From: Oceanospirillum sp048265165
GTDB lineage: Bacteria > Pseudomonadota > Gammaproteobacteria > Pseudomonadales > Halomonadaceae
DNA length: 64,000 nucleotides
Reading direction: 5' to 3'
NCBI RefSeq assembly: GCF_048265165.1
Contig: NZ_JBLXCD010000003.1
Location: 186,001-250,000, forward strand
A program made the position numbers and the translations under genes. Shown piece after piece: positions 10,071-18,861 of the stretch. The notes beneath the pieces were generated by a model. That model saw nothing but the letters and a program-made list of their open reading frames with translations, ran no database searches and was not told the DNA's origin. Each line of letters opens with the position of its first letter. The stretch's first letter is position 1.

Positions 10071-10334
10071 ATGCAAACCTTTAGTCAGCGTGCAGATCAA
10101 CTTGCTGAAGTACTGAAACAAATGGAGATGCAGGCCGATGAATCACAGCTCTTTGCTCTGGGTTACATCATTCCGCAGCTGACCTTGGTTGCTGAATACG
10201 TCGAGCCTGAAGACGACTTTGATACCTGCTTTACTCGTTGGCTGCATCAGGTATTCACTGATGATGGCATGAACAATGAAGATCAGCAGGAGATTTTACA
10301 GATCTGGCAGGCAGCTCAAATTAAAGCTCAATAA
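10071..10334 (+). CDS. YfcL-family protein
   Basis: An 87-residue acidic soluble protein. Segments such as ADESQLFALGYIIPQLTLV resemble E. coli YfcL (there, DELFASGYLRGHLTLA), and length matches. The family has no established function. An AGAGG ribosome site precedes the ATG. ppnN follows 142 bases downstream on the same strand. Confidence 0.7.
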   Translation: MQTFSQRADQLAEVLKQMEMQADESQLFALGYIIPQLTLVAEYVEPEDDFDTCFTRWLHQVFTDDGMNNEDQQEILQIWQAAQIKAQ

Positions 10335-10476
10335 CCTATACCCCTCCCTGTATCTTGAAATATAGCCGGGCAGAATCGGAAACAGAAAATCTCAGCACGG
10401 TAAACAGGCAAGATTAAAAAGATAAGCAAAGCGCAGTCCCGAAAAGACAATAGATGCAGGGACAGGAGATAACGGT

Positions 10477-11868
10477 ATGACATCACATAAAAAGCCAAAA
10501 GGCATTGATACACATATTTCGCCAGAAGGTAGCCTTGAAGTACTGTCTCAGACTGAAGTGAACCGGTTGAAATGTACTTCTGAAAACGGCCAGTACAACC
10601 TGTTAAGAGGTTGTGCTCTGGCAGTCCTTAACTGTGGCAGTCATACGGACGACAGTAAGGCGGTACTGGAGCAGAACAAAGCATTTGATATTGAAGTACT
10701 TCAGCAGGACAGGGGGATCAGGATTCATCTGACACAAGCCCCGGCATCTGCTTTTGTCGATGGTCAGATGATCAGAGGTATCAAAGAGCATCTTTCTTCT
10801 GTTCTGAGAGATATTGTTTATGTCAGTAGCGAAGTTCAGCACAATAGCCGCTTTGACCTGAATGATTCTGAAGGTATCACTAATGCAATTTTCCATATTT
10901 TACGCAATGCAGGTACTCTGAAAGCAAACCATACACCAGATATGGTTGTTTGCTGGGGTGGTCACTCGATCAGCCGCGAAGAGTACCGCTACACTAAAGA
11001 TGTTGGTCATGAGCTTGGTTTGCGTGGTCTCAATATCTGCACGGGTTGCGGGCCAGGTGCTATGAAAGGGCCCATGAAAGGGGCTAATCTTGCCCATGCC
11101 AAACAGCGTATTCAGAATGGCCGTTATCTGGGGATTTCTGAGCCGGGCATCATTGCGGCAGAGTCACCTAACCCGATTGTCAATGAATTGATTATCATGC
11201 CCGATATTGAAAAGCGCCTTGAAGCCTTTGTTCGTGTTGGCCATGCCATTATTGTATTTCCCGGGGGGGCAGGAACCGCTGAGGAGATCCTTTATCTTCT
11301 GGGAGTATTGCTCAACCCTCAAAACGACGATATCCCTTTCCCGGTTATCTTCACAGGCCCGGAAAGCAGTCGTGACTACTGGCAACAGATCAATCAGTTC
11401 ATTGGGCTGACGCTGGGCTATCAGGCACAGCAGCGCTATAAAATCATTATTGATGATCCGGCCCGGGTAGCCCGTGAGATATCTCATGGTATCTCTGAGG
11501 TTAAGAAATCCCGGTGTATCAGCAGCGATGCCTTCTACTTCAACTGGCGTTTAAAGATAATCCCCGAGTTTCAACAGCCTTTTGAACCAAATCATGAGAA
11601 TATGGCATCACTCAATATACGCTTTGATCAGCCGACACATATACTGGCCGCAAACTTGCGACGTGCCTTCTCAGGTATTGTCGCAGGCAATGTTAAAGCT
11701 CAGGGAATCACTGCGATTGAGCGATTAGGCCCGTTTCAGATCAATGGTGACGAAGAGATCATGGCTCCTCTTGACGCACTGTTACAATCTTTTGTGCAAC
11801 AACAACGCATGAAACTACCGGGAACAGAGTATAATCCGTGCTATGAGATTGCTAAGGACGGTAAATAG
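10477..11868 (+). CDS. ppnN: Nucleotide 5'-monophosphate nucleosidase PpnN
   Basis: A 463-residue cytoplasmic enzyme that cleaves the N-glycosidic bond of purine and pyrimidine nucleoside monophosphates, giving base and ribose 5-phosphate. In E. coli PpnN (YgdH) is stimulated by (p)ppGpp. Similarity to YgdH runs almost end to end: an N-terminal DUF4478-type domain, a central LOG-like domain with NMVVCWGGHSI-type sequence (here DMVVCWGGHSI), CTGCGPGAMK and PGGAGTAEE, and a C-terminal DUF3412-type domain containing AADLRRAFSGIVAGNVK-like sequence. A GGAGAT ribosome site precedes the ATG. The alarmone response is known for the family and inferred here. Confidence 0.95.
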   Translation: MTSHKKPKGIDTHISPEGSLEVLSQTEVNRLKCTSENGQYNLLRGCALAVLNCGSHTDDSKAVLEQNKAFDIEVLQQDRGIRIHLTQAPASAFVDGQMIRGIKEHLSSVLRDIVYVSSEVQHNSRFDLNDSEGITNAIFHILRNAGTLKANHTPDMVVCWGGHSISREEYRYTKDVGHELGLRGLNICTGCGPGAMKGPMKGANLAHAKQRIQNGRYLGISEPGIIAAESPNPIVNELIIMPDIEKRLEAFVRVGHAIIVFPGGAGTAEEILYLLGVLLNPQNDDIPFPVIFTGPESSRDYWQQINQFIGLTLGYQAQQRYKIIIDDPARVAREISHGISEVKKSRCISSDAFYFNWRLKIIPEFQQPFEPNHENMASLNIRFDQPTHILAANLRRAFSGIVAGNVKAQGITAIERLGPFQINGDEEIMAPLDALLQSFVQQQRMKLPGTEYNPCYEIAKDGK

Positions 11869-11964
11869 CACGCATAAATATCCTGCTTGTTGCAAAAAAA
11901 AGGATAACAGATAAGGATCAGGATACAGTGGTTGAAAGCCCTGTATTGATGTCTGAGGTTTTCA

Positions 11965-12267
11965 ATGCAAAACATGAGAAAGCTGAAGGAAGATGCCCTT
12001 CGGCGAAAACAAGAGTTCGAAGAAAAGCAGCGCAACGACGAATTCAAAAAACAGAGAAAAATGAGCGGTGGTCGCTCATCACGTTCGGATAAACGACGCC
12101 CCTCTAAAGGGCGAGGTAGTAGTGCACAGGATCAGCGCCGTAAGGCGGTGCCTGCGCGGACTCAGGTGCGTAAAAAAGCGAAAAAAACGCCAGGCCGCTG
12201 GGTTATCGACACACTGCTTGTTGTCGGTACTTTGATGGCTTTGGTTGCACTGTTTAATCCCTACTAG
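11965..12267 (+). CDS. Small basic protein with C-terminal membrane anchor, function unknown
   Basis: A 100-residue protein I do not recognise. Residues 1-33 are predicted charged helix (KLKEDALRRKQEFEEKQ), residues 34-76 are a low-complexity stretch rich in Arg, Lys, Ser and Gly, and residues 78-96 form one hydrophobic helix (WVIDTLLVVGTLMALVALF). It should be tail-anchored, with a strongly positive cytoplasmic part that could bind nucleic acid or phospholipid. It lies 96 bases after ppnN and just before a strong terminator, so it probably ends that unit. The terminator supports its being a real gene. Confidence 0.65.
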   Translation: MQNMRKLKEDALRRKQEFEEKQRNDEFKKQRKMSGGRSSRSDKRRPSKGRGSSAQDQRRKAVPARTQVRKKAKKTPGRWVIDTLLVVGTLMALVALFNPY

Positions 12268-12287
12268 CCTTATTCGCGATAATATTC

Positions 12288-12317
12288 AGCCAGAGTGACC
12301 AATCCTCTGGCTTTTTA
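12288..12317 (+). terminator. Rho-independent terminator after the ppnN unit
   Basis: Stem AGCCAGAG (12288-12295) and CTCTGGCT (12305-12312) with a nine-base loop, followed by a run of T to 12316. Confidence 0.85.
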
Positions 12318-12411
12318 TCCTCTATTGGCACGCTTTATACCATCATAAGTCTTTCCGGTTGCCCTTAACTTCGCACTAAAAAGACCCAGGATTTGAAGAG
12401 GAGCAGAGCTT

Positions 12412-13584
12412 TTAACGTCTTGACCGGGGTAATGAAATTGATCTGAGCGCGCTTTCCAACCGACTGAATTCAGTATCGCCACAAGGCAAACCAAACCGTA
12501 ATCGACGACATGACTCAAAGGCACGAACCCAGATACCTTGTTGTGCAAGTTTCTGCTGAATCAGTTTCACAGTCTTATGATGCTCATCCGCATCAGTGGG
12601 CAACACCATACTAATAAACAACGGCGTTTTTCCCAACTCAACCTTAAGCGGAAATGCGTGCTCCAGATATGTGACCAGCCGCCTGCTTTTATCGGCTAAT
12701 CGCTCCCTCGCCCTGTTTTGCCAAGCAACATCATTTAACATTCGGGTTGTTAGCCAGCTGGTAACGCCACTGACCGGCCAAGGCCCCGTATTTATTTTCA
12801 GCTGCGCTATCAGGGTCGCTCCCGCCAATACAAAACCACTGCGTATCCCCGCCAATCCAAAAAACTTTCCGATTGAACGTAAAACAATCAGTGAATCACA
12901 GGCATCACAGGCGACACTCAGCTTTTCCTGTTCTGCAGAGGAGTAGGCATCAATAAAAGCCTCATCCACCACCAGCCAGCCTTGCTTTTCCGCCAATATA
13001 TGATGACAGGCAAGGAGCGTTTCCCGGCTAAAATGCTGCCCTGTGGGGTTATTCGGGTTAATTACCACTAAAATATCGCAGGCCTCAGCACAGGAAATTA
13101 ACTCGTGGGCATTGCTCGCATGGTAACAAAGCACTTCAAAGCCAGATTTCTGCCAGCACCAAGCATGCTCACGGTAACCCTCTTCAGGCACCGCAACAGT
13201 TTTAGTATAGGAACAACGCCTAGCCTCCGGCTCAGCGCCTATACTCCCTGTCTCAAGCGTCAGTCTCAGACACAAAGCAGGCAATAGTTCTATTCCTTGT
13301 TGGGAGCCATTCACGGGCCATAAATCAAACTGCTGATAATAACCACGCGCAGCCTGTAGTAGGGCATCATAATCATCCGGTAAATTCTGAAAGCAGGTGG
13401 CAGGGATAGCAGGGAGCGGCCAGGAGTCGGGGTTGAGTCCGGCAGAGAGGTCCACCCAGTGTTTGATATCAGGATAAGCTTGTTGGGCTCTTTTCAGGTC
13501 TCCCCCATGCAGGGGGGCATCAAGAGCAGGCAGCTTTGACAGCAGCTTTTTTTCCGATGAGTGCGACTGATAGAATAACGACAT
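12412..13584 (-). CDS. cobC: Threonine-phosphate decarboxylase-type aminotransferase (CobC)
   Basis: A 390-residue PLP enzyme of aminotransferase fold I. The family makes (R)-1-amino-2-propanol phosphate from L-threonine phosphate for the nucleotide loop of cobalamin. The N-terminal HGGDL..A motif and DLSAGLNPDSWP are typical of CobC. The PLP lysine is in RSIGKFFGLAGIRSGF near residue 240, and NPNNPTGQ binds cofactor. It uses Pseudomonas nomenclature; the Salmonella equivalent is CobD. Its ATG directly follows the stop of cobD with no gap, so the pair is an operon with probable translational coupling. Confidence 0.88.
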   Translation of the reverse strand: MSLFYQSHSSEKKLLSKLPALDAPLHGGDLKRAQQAYPDIKHWVDLSAGLNPDSWPLPAIPATCFQNLPDDYDALLQAARGYYQQFDLWPVNGSQQGIELLPALCLRLTLETGSIGAEPEARRCSYTKTVAVPEEGYREHAWCWQKSGFEVLCYHASNAHELISCAEACDILVVINPNNPTGQHFSRETLLACHHILAEKQGWLVVDEAFIDAYSSAEQEKLSVACDACDSLIVLRSIGKFFGLAGIRSGFVLAGATLIAQLKINTGPWPVSGVTSWLTTRMLNDVAWQNRARERLADKSRRLVTYLEHAFPLKVELGKTPLFISMVLPTDADEHHKTVKLIQQKLAQQGIWVRAFESCRRLRFGLPCGDTEFSRLESALRSISLPRSRR

Positions 13585-14583
13585 CTAAGAAACCAGATAA
13601 CCTACAGCGAGCAAAAATATACTGCCAACGACAAGCCAGGTAAGCAGTACTCGTCCTACCAGCTTCTCTGCCGCCCTGAGATCTTTTACTTGCGGAGGGC
13701 AGCCCTCTCCTAATATGGGGCGCTCTTTCCAGTGCCCATGGTAAGTATCACCACCGCCCAGTCGTACCTTCAATGCACCGGCCCCAGCAGCCATAACAGG
13801 CCCGGCATTAGGACTTTCCCAGCCGCGGCCCTGTTTCCACCAACAACGTAGGCCAGACTTAATACCTGAAGTACCATAGGGGCTATTCAAAGCATAAAAT
13901 AGCGCGGAAATACGAGCGGGCACCAGGTTCAGTGCATCATCAAAGCGAGCCGCGGCCCAGCCAAAACTTAAAAAACGCTCTGCCCTATAACCCCACATCG
14001 CATCCAGTGTATTCGCCATACGGTACAGCAAAACACCAGGGGCTCCGGCGAGTAAAAACCAGAACACGGCAGCGAAGGCACTGTCACTACCGTTCTCAAG
14101 GCCGGACTCAATGGCTGCCCGTGTCACACGCACCTCATCCATATCAGAGGTATCCCGACTAACGATCCAGCCCACATAAAACCGGGCCTGCTCCAAATCC
14201 CCCGCCAACAAAGGGCGCTCAATCTGGGTCAGGTGCTGGCTTAGGCTTTTAGCTCCGAGGGCAAAATAGAGTACGCCACCCTGCAGCACAATGTGCACCC
14301 AAAACAGGTAACCACTTTCCGTCTCAGGTATAAGACAAAACATCAGGGTAATAAAGGGAAGCAGGGCCAACAGTAGGGCAAGAATACCCAAAAAGCGTTT
14401 CTTCACCACCGAAACAGAATGACCTTGCGGCTGACTATCAGGGTTTAACCCCCGCTCCACCCAGTTTACAAGGCTGCCATAACCCACCAGCGGGTGCCAG
14501 AAAGGAAGTTCGCCAAAACGACGGTCCAACCACCAACCTAACCAAAGCGCGAAAAAAATAATCTCTGGTGCGTATAGCGCCAT
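13585..14583 (-). CDS. cobD: Adenosylcobinamide-phosphate synthase (CobD/CbiB)
   Basis: A 332-residue inner-membrane enzyme that joins adenosylcobyric acid to aminopropanol phosphate. Conserved features include an N-terminal hydrophobic helix followed by FWHPLVGYGSLVNWVE, the SRDTSDMDEVRVTRAAIES motif, and the NSPYGTSGIKSGLRCWWKQG...WESPNAGPVMAA block. Family length is usually about 300-320. GGAG sits eight bases before the ATG. It is first in the cobD-cobC unit and divergent from cobQ. I see no B12-box-like sequence (GCCACTG) in the short leader, so control by a cobalamin riboswitch is not supported. Confidence 0.92.
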   Translation of the reverse strand: MALYAPEIIFFALWLGWWLDRRFGELPFWHPLVGYGSLVNWVERGLNPDSQPQGHSVSVVKKRFLGILALLLALLPFITLMFCLIPETESGYLFWVHIVLQGGVLYFALGAKSLSQHLTQIERPLLAGDLEQARFYVGWIVSRDTSDMDEVRVTRAAIESGLENGSDSAFAAVFWFLLAGAPGVLLYRMANTLDAMWGYRAERFLSFGWAAARFDDALNLVPARISALFYALNSPYGTSGIKSGLRCWWKQGRGWESPNAGPVMAAGAGALKVRLGGGDTYHGHWKERPILGEGCPPQVKDLRAAEKLVGRVLLTWLVVGSIFLLAVGYLVS

Positions 14584-14665
14584 AGGAACTCCAAGACCGA
14601 GTGCTCAAATGGCTGACGTAAGTGGCCATCAACCTACAGTAAAAAATGCGCTATCATATCGCCTT

Positions 14666-14690
14666 TTTTCAGTACCGTCTTTTCAGTACC
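14666..14690. promoter_or_regulatory. Direct repeat in the cobD-cobQ divergent promoter
   Basis: TTTTCAGTACC occurs twice, at 14666-14676 and 14680-14690, with a 14-base period. It lies in the 158-base region that separates cobD and cobQ. Tandem identical 11-mers in a divergent promoter are candidate regulator sites. The regulator is unknown. Confidence 0.4.
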
Positions 14691-14741
14691 TTCCTTTTTA
14701 TTTTTAAATATCAACACGACAAACGAACCGGAACCAATACG

Positions 14742-16238
14742 ATGGCCACCTGCAAAACGCTTATGATTCAGGGTACCACCTCCGATGCCGGCAAAAGCGC
14801 TATGGTGACCGGGCTCTGTCGCTTGCTCGCGCGCAAAGGTGTTAGGGTCGTACCTTTTAAGCCTCAGAATATGGCGCTGAATAGTGCCGTAACGATTGAT
14901 GGCGGTGAAATCGGCCGGGCACAGGCAGCTCAGGCTCAGGCCTGCTTTCTCGAGCCTCATACCGATATGAACCCGATACTTCTGAAGCCCAATTCAGATA
15001 CCGGGGCACAGGTCATTATCCAAGGCAAAGCGATCACCAATATGGATGCTCGTGTTTATCATAACTACAAACAGGAGGCGATGAAGGCTGTATTGGATAG
15101 CTATCAGCGCCTGCAACAGCAATACGATGTCATTCTGGTAGAGGGCGCAGGCAGCCCTGCCGAGATCAATTTAAGAGATCGTGATATTGCCAATATGGGC
15201 TTTGCTGAAGCGGTAGACTGCCCAGTAGCGATTGTCGCTGATATCGACAAAGGGGGCGTTTTTGCTCATCTAGTTGGCACTCTGGATCTGTTGTCAGAAT
15301 CTGAACAACAGCGCACCATCGGCTTTCTGATCAATCGCTTCCGTGGAGATATCGCTCTTTTAGAGCCTGGTAATGACTGGCTGGAGGCACGTACTCAAAA
15401 GTCAGTATTGGGCGTGATTCCTTTTTTGCATGGGCTTTGTCTCGAAGCGGAAGATGGCATAGGGGGGACAGGTGGAGACAGTGACCACGAAGGCTCAATT
15501 AGGGTTATAGCCCCGGTGCTGCCCCGGATCAGTAACCACACTGACCTCGACCCTCTGCGTCACCACCCTCAGGTCGACTTCCACTTTGTGGCACCAGATG
15601 AGGTACCGCCACCAGCAGATTTGATTGTTATTCCCGGCAGCAAAAGTGTACAGGCAGATCTGAACTGGCTACGAAGACAAGGCTGGGAAGCCTACCTGAA
15701 TAAACACCTGCGTTATGGTGGCAAAGTTATAGGTATCTGTGGCGGCTTTCAAATGCTCGGCCAGTGGCTGCATGATCCGAAAGGTATTGAAGGCACTCCG
15801 GGCAGTCTTTCAGGGCTTGGATTTCTGGAGACAGAAACAACCCTTGCTTCCGAAAAGCAACTAAAAAAGGTGGATGGTGTGCTGAACCTCCAGCAATGCA
15901 AGCCATCAAGCTCCGAACCGTTAACTCCAATGTGTGGCTATGAAATACACGCTGGAATCACCACCGGAGAAGCTTTATCTCGCCCGCTGGTACGGCTGAG
16001 TCATGGTAAAAATGACGGAGCTTTATCAGCAGATGGACAGGTAGCCGGCAGCTATCTGCACGGGCTGTTTGATCACCCGGAAGCCTGCCAGGAGATTCTG
16101 AAGTGGGCCGGGCTTAATCATGCAGAGCACTTCGATATTCGCACCCTGCATGAAGATGCCATTGAACGTCTTGCAGATGCACTGGAGGCCAGCCTGAATC
16201 TTAAACACTTATCTAAACTCACCGGTATCCCTTTTTGA
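14742..16238 (+). CDS. cobQ: Adenosylcobyric acid synthase (cobyric acid synthase CobQ)
   Basis: A 498-residue ATP-dependent amidotransferase that amidates four carboxyl groups of adenosylcobyrinic a,c-diamide using glutamine. The ATP-binding motif GTTSDAGKSAM is at residues 9-19, and VEGAGSPAEINL follows. The C-terminal type I glutamine amidotransferase domain carries the nucleophile in GICGGFQMLG (about residue 331) and the histidine in LHGLFDHPE (about residue 440). The open frame extends 32 codons further upstream to 14646, but family proteins begin just before the GTTSDAGKS motif, so ATG 14742 is chosen. It has a weak GGAA ribosome site. Confidence 0.94.
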   Translation: MATCKTLMIQGTTSDAGKSAMVTGLCRLLARKGVRVVPFKPQNMALNSAVTIDGGEIGRAQAAQAQACFLEPHTDMNPILLKPNSDTGAQVIIQGKAITNMDARVYHNYKQEAMKAVLDSYQRLQQQYDVILVEGAGSPAEINLRDRDIANMGFAEAVDCPVAIVADIDKGGVFAHLVGTLDLLSESEQQRTIGFLINRFRGDIALLEPGNDWLEARTQKSVLGVIPFLHGLCLEAEDGIGGTGGDSDHEGSIRVIAPVLPRISNHTDLDPLRHHPQVDFHFVAPDEVPPPADLIVIPGSKSVQADLNWLRRQGWEAYLNKHLRYGGKVIGICGGFQMLGQWLHDPKGIEGTPGSLSGLGFLETETTLASEKQLKKVDGVLNLQQCKPSSSEPLTPMCGYEIHAGITTGEALSRPLVRLSHGKNDGALSADGQVAGSYLHGLFDHPEACQEILKWAGLNHAEHFDIRTLHEDAIERLADALEASLNLKHLSKLTGIPF

Positions 16239-16348
16239 GGTCAATTTCATTTGACCACTTTTGCAGACACCCCGTTATGGCCTGATATAATCCGGAGCCA
16301 TTTAGCCAGATAACGATCATTATCAGTTTTTTTTTCGGAAACCAAAAT

Positions 16349-17266
16349 ATGCAAACACGAACACTACGCTCTGATCTTATGCTGCTGATTACCGCAGCTA
16401 TCTGGGGCACCGCCTTTGTTGCACAGCGGGTAGGCATGGATTATGTCGGTCCCTTTACCTTTACTGCAGCCCGTTTTTTTCTCGGTGCGCTTTCTCTACT
16501 GCCACTCTTACTGATTCTGAAGCCCGCAGCTATTAATAAGCCAACAACGGGCAAAGCCCGCCTGAACATATGGCAAGGAGGCTTGATCGCGGGAAGTTTT
16601 CTCTTTGCCGGTGCCACCTTACAGCAGGTCGGACTTCAGTATACAACCGCAGGTAATGCCGGCTTTATCACTGGCCTTTATATTATTCTGGTTCCCGTTA
16701 TCGCATTGCTTTGGGGGCAGAGAACCGGCCGTAATACCTGGGTTGGTGGAATACTGGCCGTAGTGGGTCTGTATCTGCTGAGTATCACAGATGATTTCAC
16801 CTTAGCCTATGGCGACCTTTTGCAGCTGATCGGCGCTCTTTTCTGGGCCGGGCATGTGTTGATAATCGGTTGGCTTTCGCCGCAAATGGACGCTCTGCGC
16901 CTTTCTATTGTGCAGTTTTTTACCTGTGGCCTTGTGAGCTTGGCTGTGGCACTTTTCATCGAAAATCCAACCTTTGCCAATATCGGTCTGGCCTGGCAGC
17001 CAATTGCTTATGCTGGCCTTCTATCAGTTGGGGTTGCCTATACCCTTCAGGTATTTGCTCAAAAAACAGCGCCTGCGTCCCACGCAGCAATTATTCTGAG
17101 TCTTGAGGCTGTGTTTGCTGTTATTGGCGGTTACTTTCTGCTGGGCGAGCGCTTGGATAGTCAGGGAGTTATCGGGTGTGGCCTGATGCTGGCAGGTATG
17201 TTGATCTCACAGATTCCAGGCAGAAAAGGGCCGAAAAAAGAAGCTCAGGTTGAGATGTTGCATTAA
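16349..17266 (+). CDS. DMT-superfamily (EamA) transporter
   Basis: A 305-residue inner-membrane protein with ten hydrophobic segments in two EamA repeats. The first repeat starts LLITAAIWGTAFVAQR and the second contains LLSVGVAYTLQVFAQ and SLEAVFAVIGG, both typical of the family. EamA carriers export metabolites or amino acids, and the substrate cannot be read from sequence. It lies between cobQ and cobU on the cobQ strand, 110 bases after cobQ, with GGAAAC before its ATG. A cobalamin-related role is possible from position only. Confidence 0.88.
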   Translation: MQTRTLRSDLMLLITAAIWGTAFVAQRVGMDYVGPFTFTAARFFLGALSLLPLLLILKPAAINKPTTGKARLNIWQGGLIAGSFLFAGATLQQVGLQYTTAGNAGFITGLYIILVPVIALLWGQRTGRNTWVGGILAVVGLYLLSITDDFTLAYGDLLQLIGALFWAGHVLIIGWLSPQMDALRLSIVQFFTCGLVSLAVALFIENPTFANIGLAWQPIAYAGLLSVGVAYTLQVFAQKTAPASHAAIILSLEAVFAVIGGYFLLGERLDSQGVIGCGLMLAGMLISQIPGRKGPKKEAQVEMLH

Positions 17267-17295
17267 TCCGGAAATAACCATGCTCGCCTACTATC

Positions 17296-17333
17296 AAGCA
17301 CCTCAGCGGCCATAAACCGTTGGGAGTGCTTTT
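17296..17333 (+). terminator. Probable terminator between convergent DMT transporter and cobU
   Basis: An imperfect hairpin pairs AAGCAC-TC with GAGTGCTT around a CGG/CCG inner stem, followed by TTTTA. Bulges lower confidence. Confidence 0.5.
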
Positions 17334-17352
17334 ATCTCTGTTGCTTGGGCTC

Positions 17353-17880
17353 TCAGTTATTCTTCACTTTCAACACCTGAGAAATACCCGCAGTAACAAA
17401 GATTACCTCATCAGCAATTTCAGCAATTCTCTGGTGCAAGCGACCTGATTCATCCACAAAACGGCGAGCCAGCTTATTCGTCGGAACAATCCCCTGTCCA
17501 ACCTCATTGCTGACCAGAATCAGATGACCATCAACCCCCTGACAAAGAAAGTCGAGAAAAGCCTGCTGGCGTTCTGCCAAAGCCTGATCATCATCGAGCA
17601 GCAATAGATTGGTCATCCAGAGCGTCAGGCAATCCAGTAAGACGCAGGTTTTCTGATCGCACACCAGAGCTTTAATAACCGGAATAATATCAAGAGGCTC
17701 TTCGGTGGTTGGCCATTCCGTTGGGCGGCGACTCTTATGATGTTTAACCCGACCGGCCATCTCATCATCCCACACCTGAGCCGTGGCCAGATAGTGCACC
17801 GGCAAACCACTCTCAGAGGCCATTTTTTCTGCCAGCCCACTCTTACCGGAACGGGCACCACCAAGGATAAAACTAATCAC
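17353..17880 (-). CDS. cobU: Adenosylcobinamide kinase / adenosylcobinamide-phosphate guanylyltransferase
   Basis: Bifunctional enzyme (CobU, CobP in Pseudomonas) that phosphorylates adenosylcobinamide and activates it with GMP. The P-loop GGARSGKSG is near the N-terminus, DCLTLWMTNLL is in the middle, and SNEVGQGIVPTNKLARRFVD is the nucleotidyltransferase signature. The frame extends upstream to a TTG at 17901 with no ribosome site. The GTG at 17880 has GTGAG seven bases before it and puts the P-loop at the usual distance from the N-terminus, so I prefer it (175 residues). It is convergent with the DMT gene and transcribed away from the SIMPL gene. cobS and cobT are not in the window. Confidence 0.9.
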   Translation of the reverse strand: MISFILGGARSGKSGLAEKMASESGLPVHYLATAQVWDDEMAGRVKHHKSRRPTEWPTTEEPLDIIPVIKALVCDQKTCVLLDCLTLWMTNLLLLDDDQALAERQQAFLDFLCQGVDGHLILVSNEVGQGIVPTNKLARRFVDESGRLHQRIAEIADEVIFVTAGISQVLKVKNN

Positions 17881-18056
17881 ATCTTTCTCACTTAAATACA
17901 AAATAAAGCATCAACTAATCACATCACGTATTGTGATCAGTTATGCTGGAGGCTTAAGCTGAACTTTGTCAGCTTCCCTCTGTCCAGAAGGTATCGGCTG
18001 CATCGCACAAATGACGCTATTTGAAAGCAGCCCTCAGACAACGAAAGGATACACCC

Positions 18057-18761
18057 GTGAAAAATAAATTGATCGCATTCGCCGGTATTATGTGGATGAC
18101 ACTGGCATTTCAGGCCCAAGCACAATCACCGGAACAGCCTCATATTATCGTTCAGGCGGAAGGTGTTGAGTACACCTTACCAGATCAGGTTACACTCAGC
18201 CTGACATTGGAAAATGTCAGCCCCCACTTATCCAAAGCCCGTGACAACGTAGAGCGACGTAGTGAACAACTACTACGGAGTATCCGTCGTTTTCAGTTGG
18301 ATGATAAAGATATTGAAGCGGGGCAGGTTCGGGTTCAGCCTGAATACCAATGGGAAAATAATAAACGTATCCAGACCGGTACCAAGGTCAGTCGAAGCAT
18401 GCAATTCCACATTCGGGATCTGAGTATCTACCCGGATGTGCTGGATGAGATTTTCTCTGCGAAAGTGGACTCTATGGCCCAAGTGATATTTTCCCACAGT
18501 CAGGCGGAAACATTACAACAGCGCTCTCTGGCCAAGGCTGTAAAAAATGCGAAAGAGAAAGCAGAACTGATGGCCCGTCAGCTGGGGCAAAGAGTGGGTA
18601 AAGCTTACATGATTGAAGAAGCAGGGTTTAGCCGTCCAGCGCCTGTTGCCCGCAAAGAAGTTATGATGATGGCCGATGCAGCCCCTCAAGCCAAAACTGA
18701 TTATCAGCCGGGCGAAGTGGCCTTTCGCAGTCAGGTGCGTATTGTCTTTTACCTGAACTAA
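18057..18761 (+). CDS. SIMPL-domain (DUF541, YggE-like) exported protein
   Basis: A 234-residue protein with a signal peptide of about 22 residues ending AQA. The mature part carries the SIMPL/DUF541 fold: VQAEGVEYTLPDQVTLSLTL at its start, a central VRVQPEYQWENN region, and KAVKNAKEKAELMARQLG toward the C-terminus. Family members such as YggE are periplasmic and have been linked to oxidative-stress defence, without a known reaction. GTG at 18057 is chosen because AAAGGA lies seven bases upstream and the signal peptide then begins with KNK. An upstream ATG at 18021 would add twelve charged residues. A strong terminator follows. Confidence 0.85.
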   Translation: MKNKLIAFAGIMWMTLAFQAQAQSPEQPHIIVQAEGVEYTLPDQVTLSLTLENVSPHLSKARDNVERRSEQLLRSIRRFQLDDKDIEAGQVRVQPEYQWENNKRIQTGTKVSRSMQFHIRDLSIYPDVLDEIFSAKVDSMAQVIFSHSQAETLQQRSLAKAVKNAKEKAELMARQLGQRVGKAYMIEEAGFSRPAPVARKEVMMMADAAPQAKTDYQPGEVAFRSQVRIVFYLN

Positions 18762-18786
18762 CAAAAAACAACCTGATACAGACAAG

Positions 18787-18819
18787 ATGGGCGCTTCACC
18801 TGAAGCGCCCATTTTTTTT
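18787..18819 (+). terminator. Strong Rho-independent terminator
   Basis: ATGGGCGCTTCA (18787-18798) pairs with TGAAGCGCCCAT (18801-18812), followed by eight T. It ends the SIMPL gene transcript. Confidence 0.92.
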
Positions 18820-18861
18820 CACAGAGGGCTTAGCTACTCGCCCTGCTTCACTTTTTACCGA

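Noticed and set aside
14584..14741. Possible cobalamin riboswitch before cobD or cobQ
   Set aside because: No B12-box-like GCCACTG sequence seen, and the interval is too short to hold two full riboswitches.
16239..16256. GGTCAA/TTGACC hairpin just after cobQ
   Set aside because: Six pairs, AT-rich, and a broken T-run; too weak to call as a terminator.
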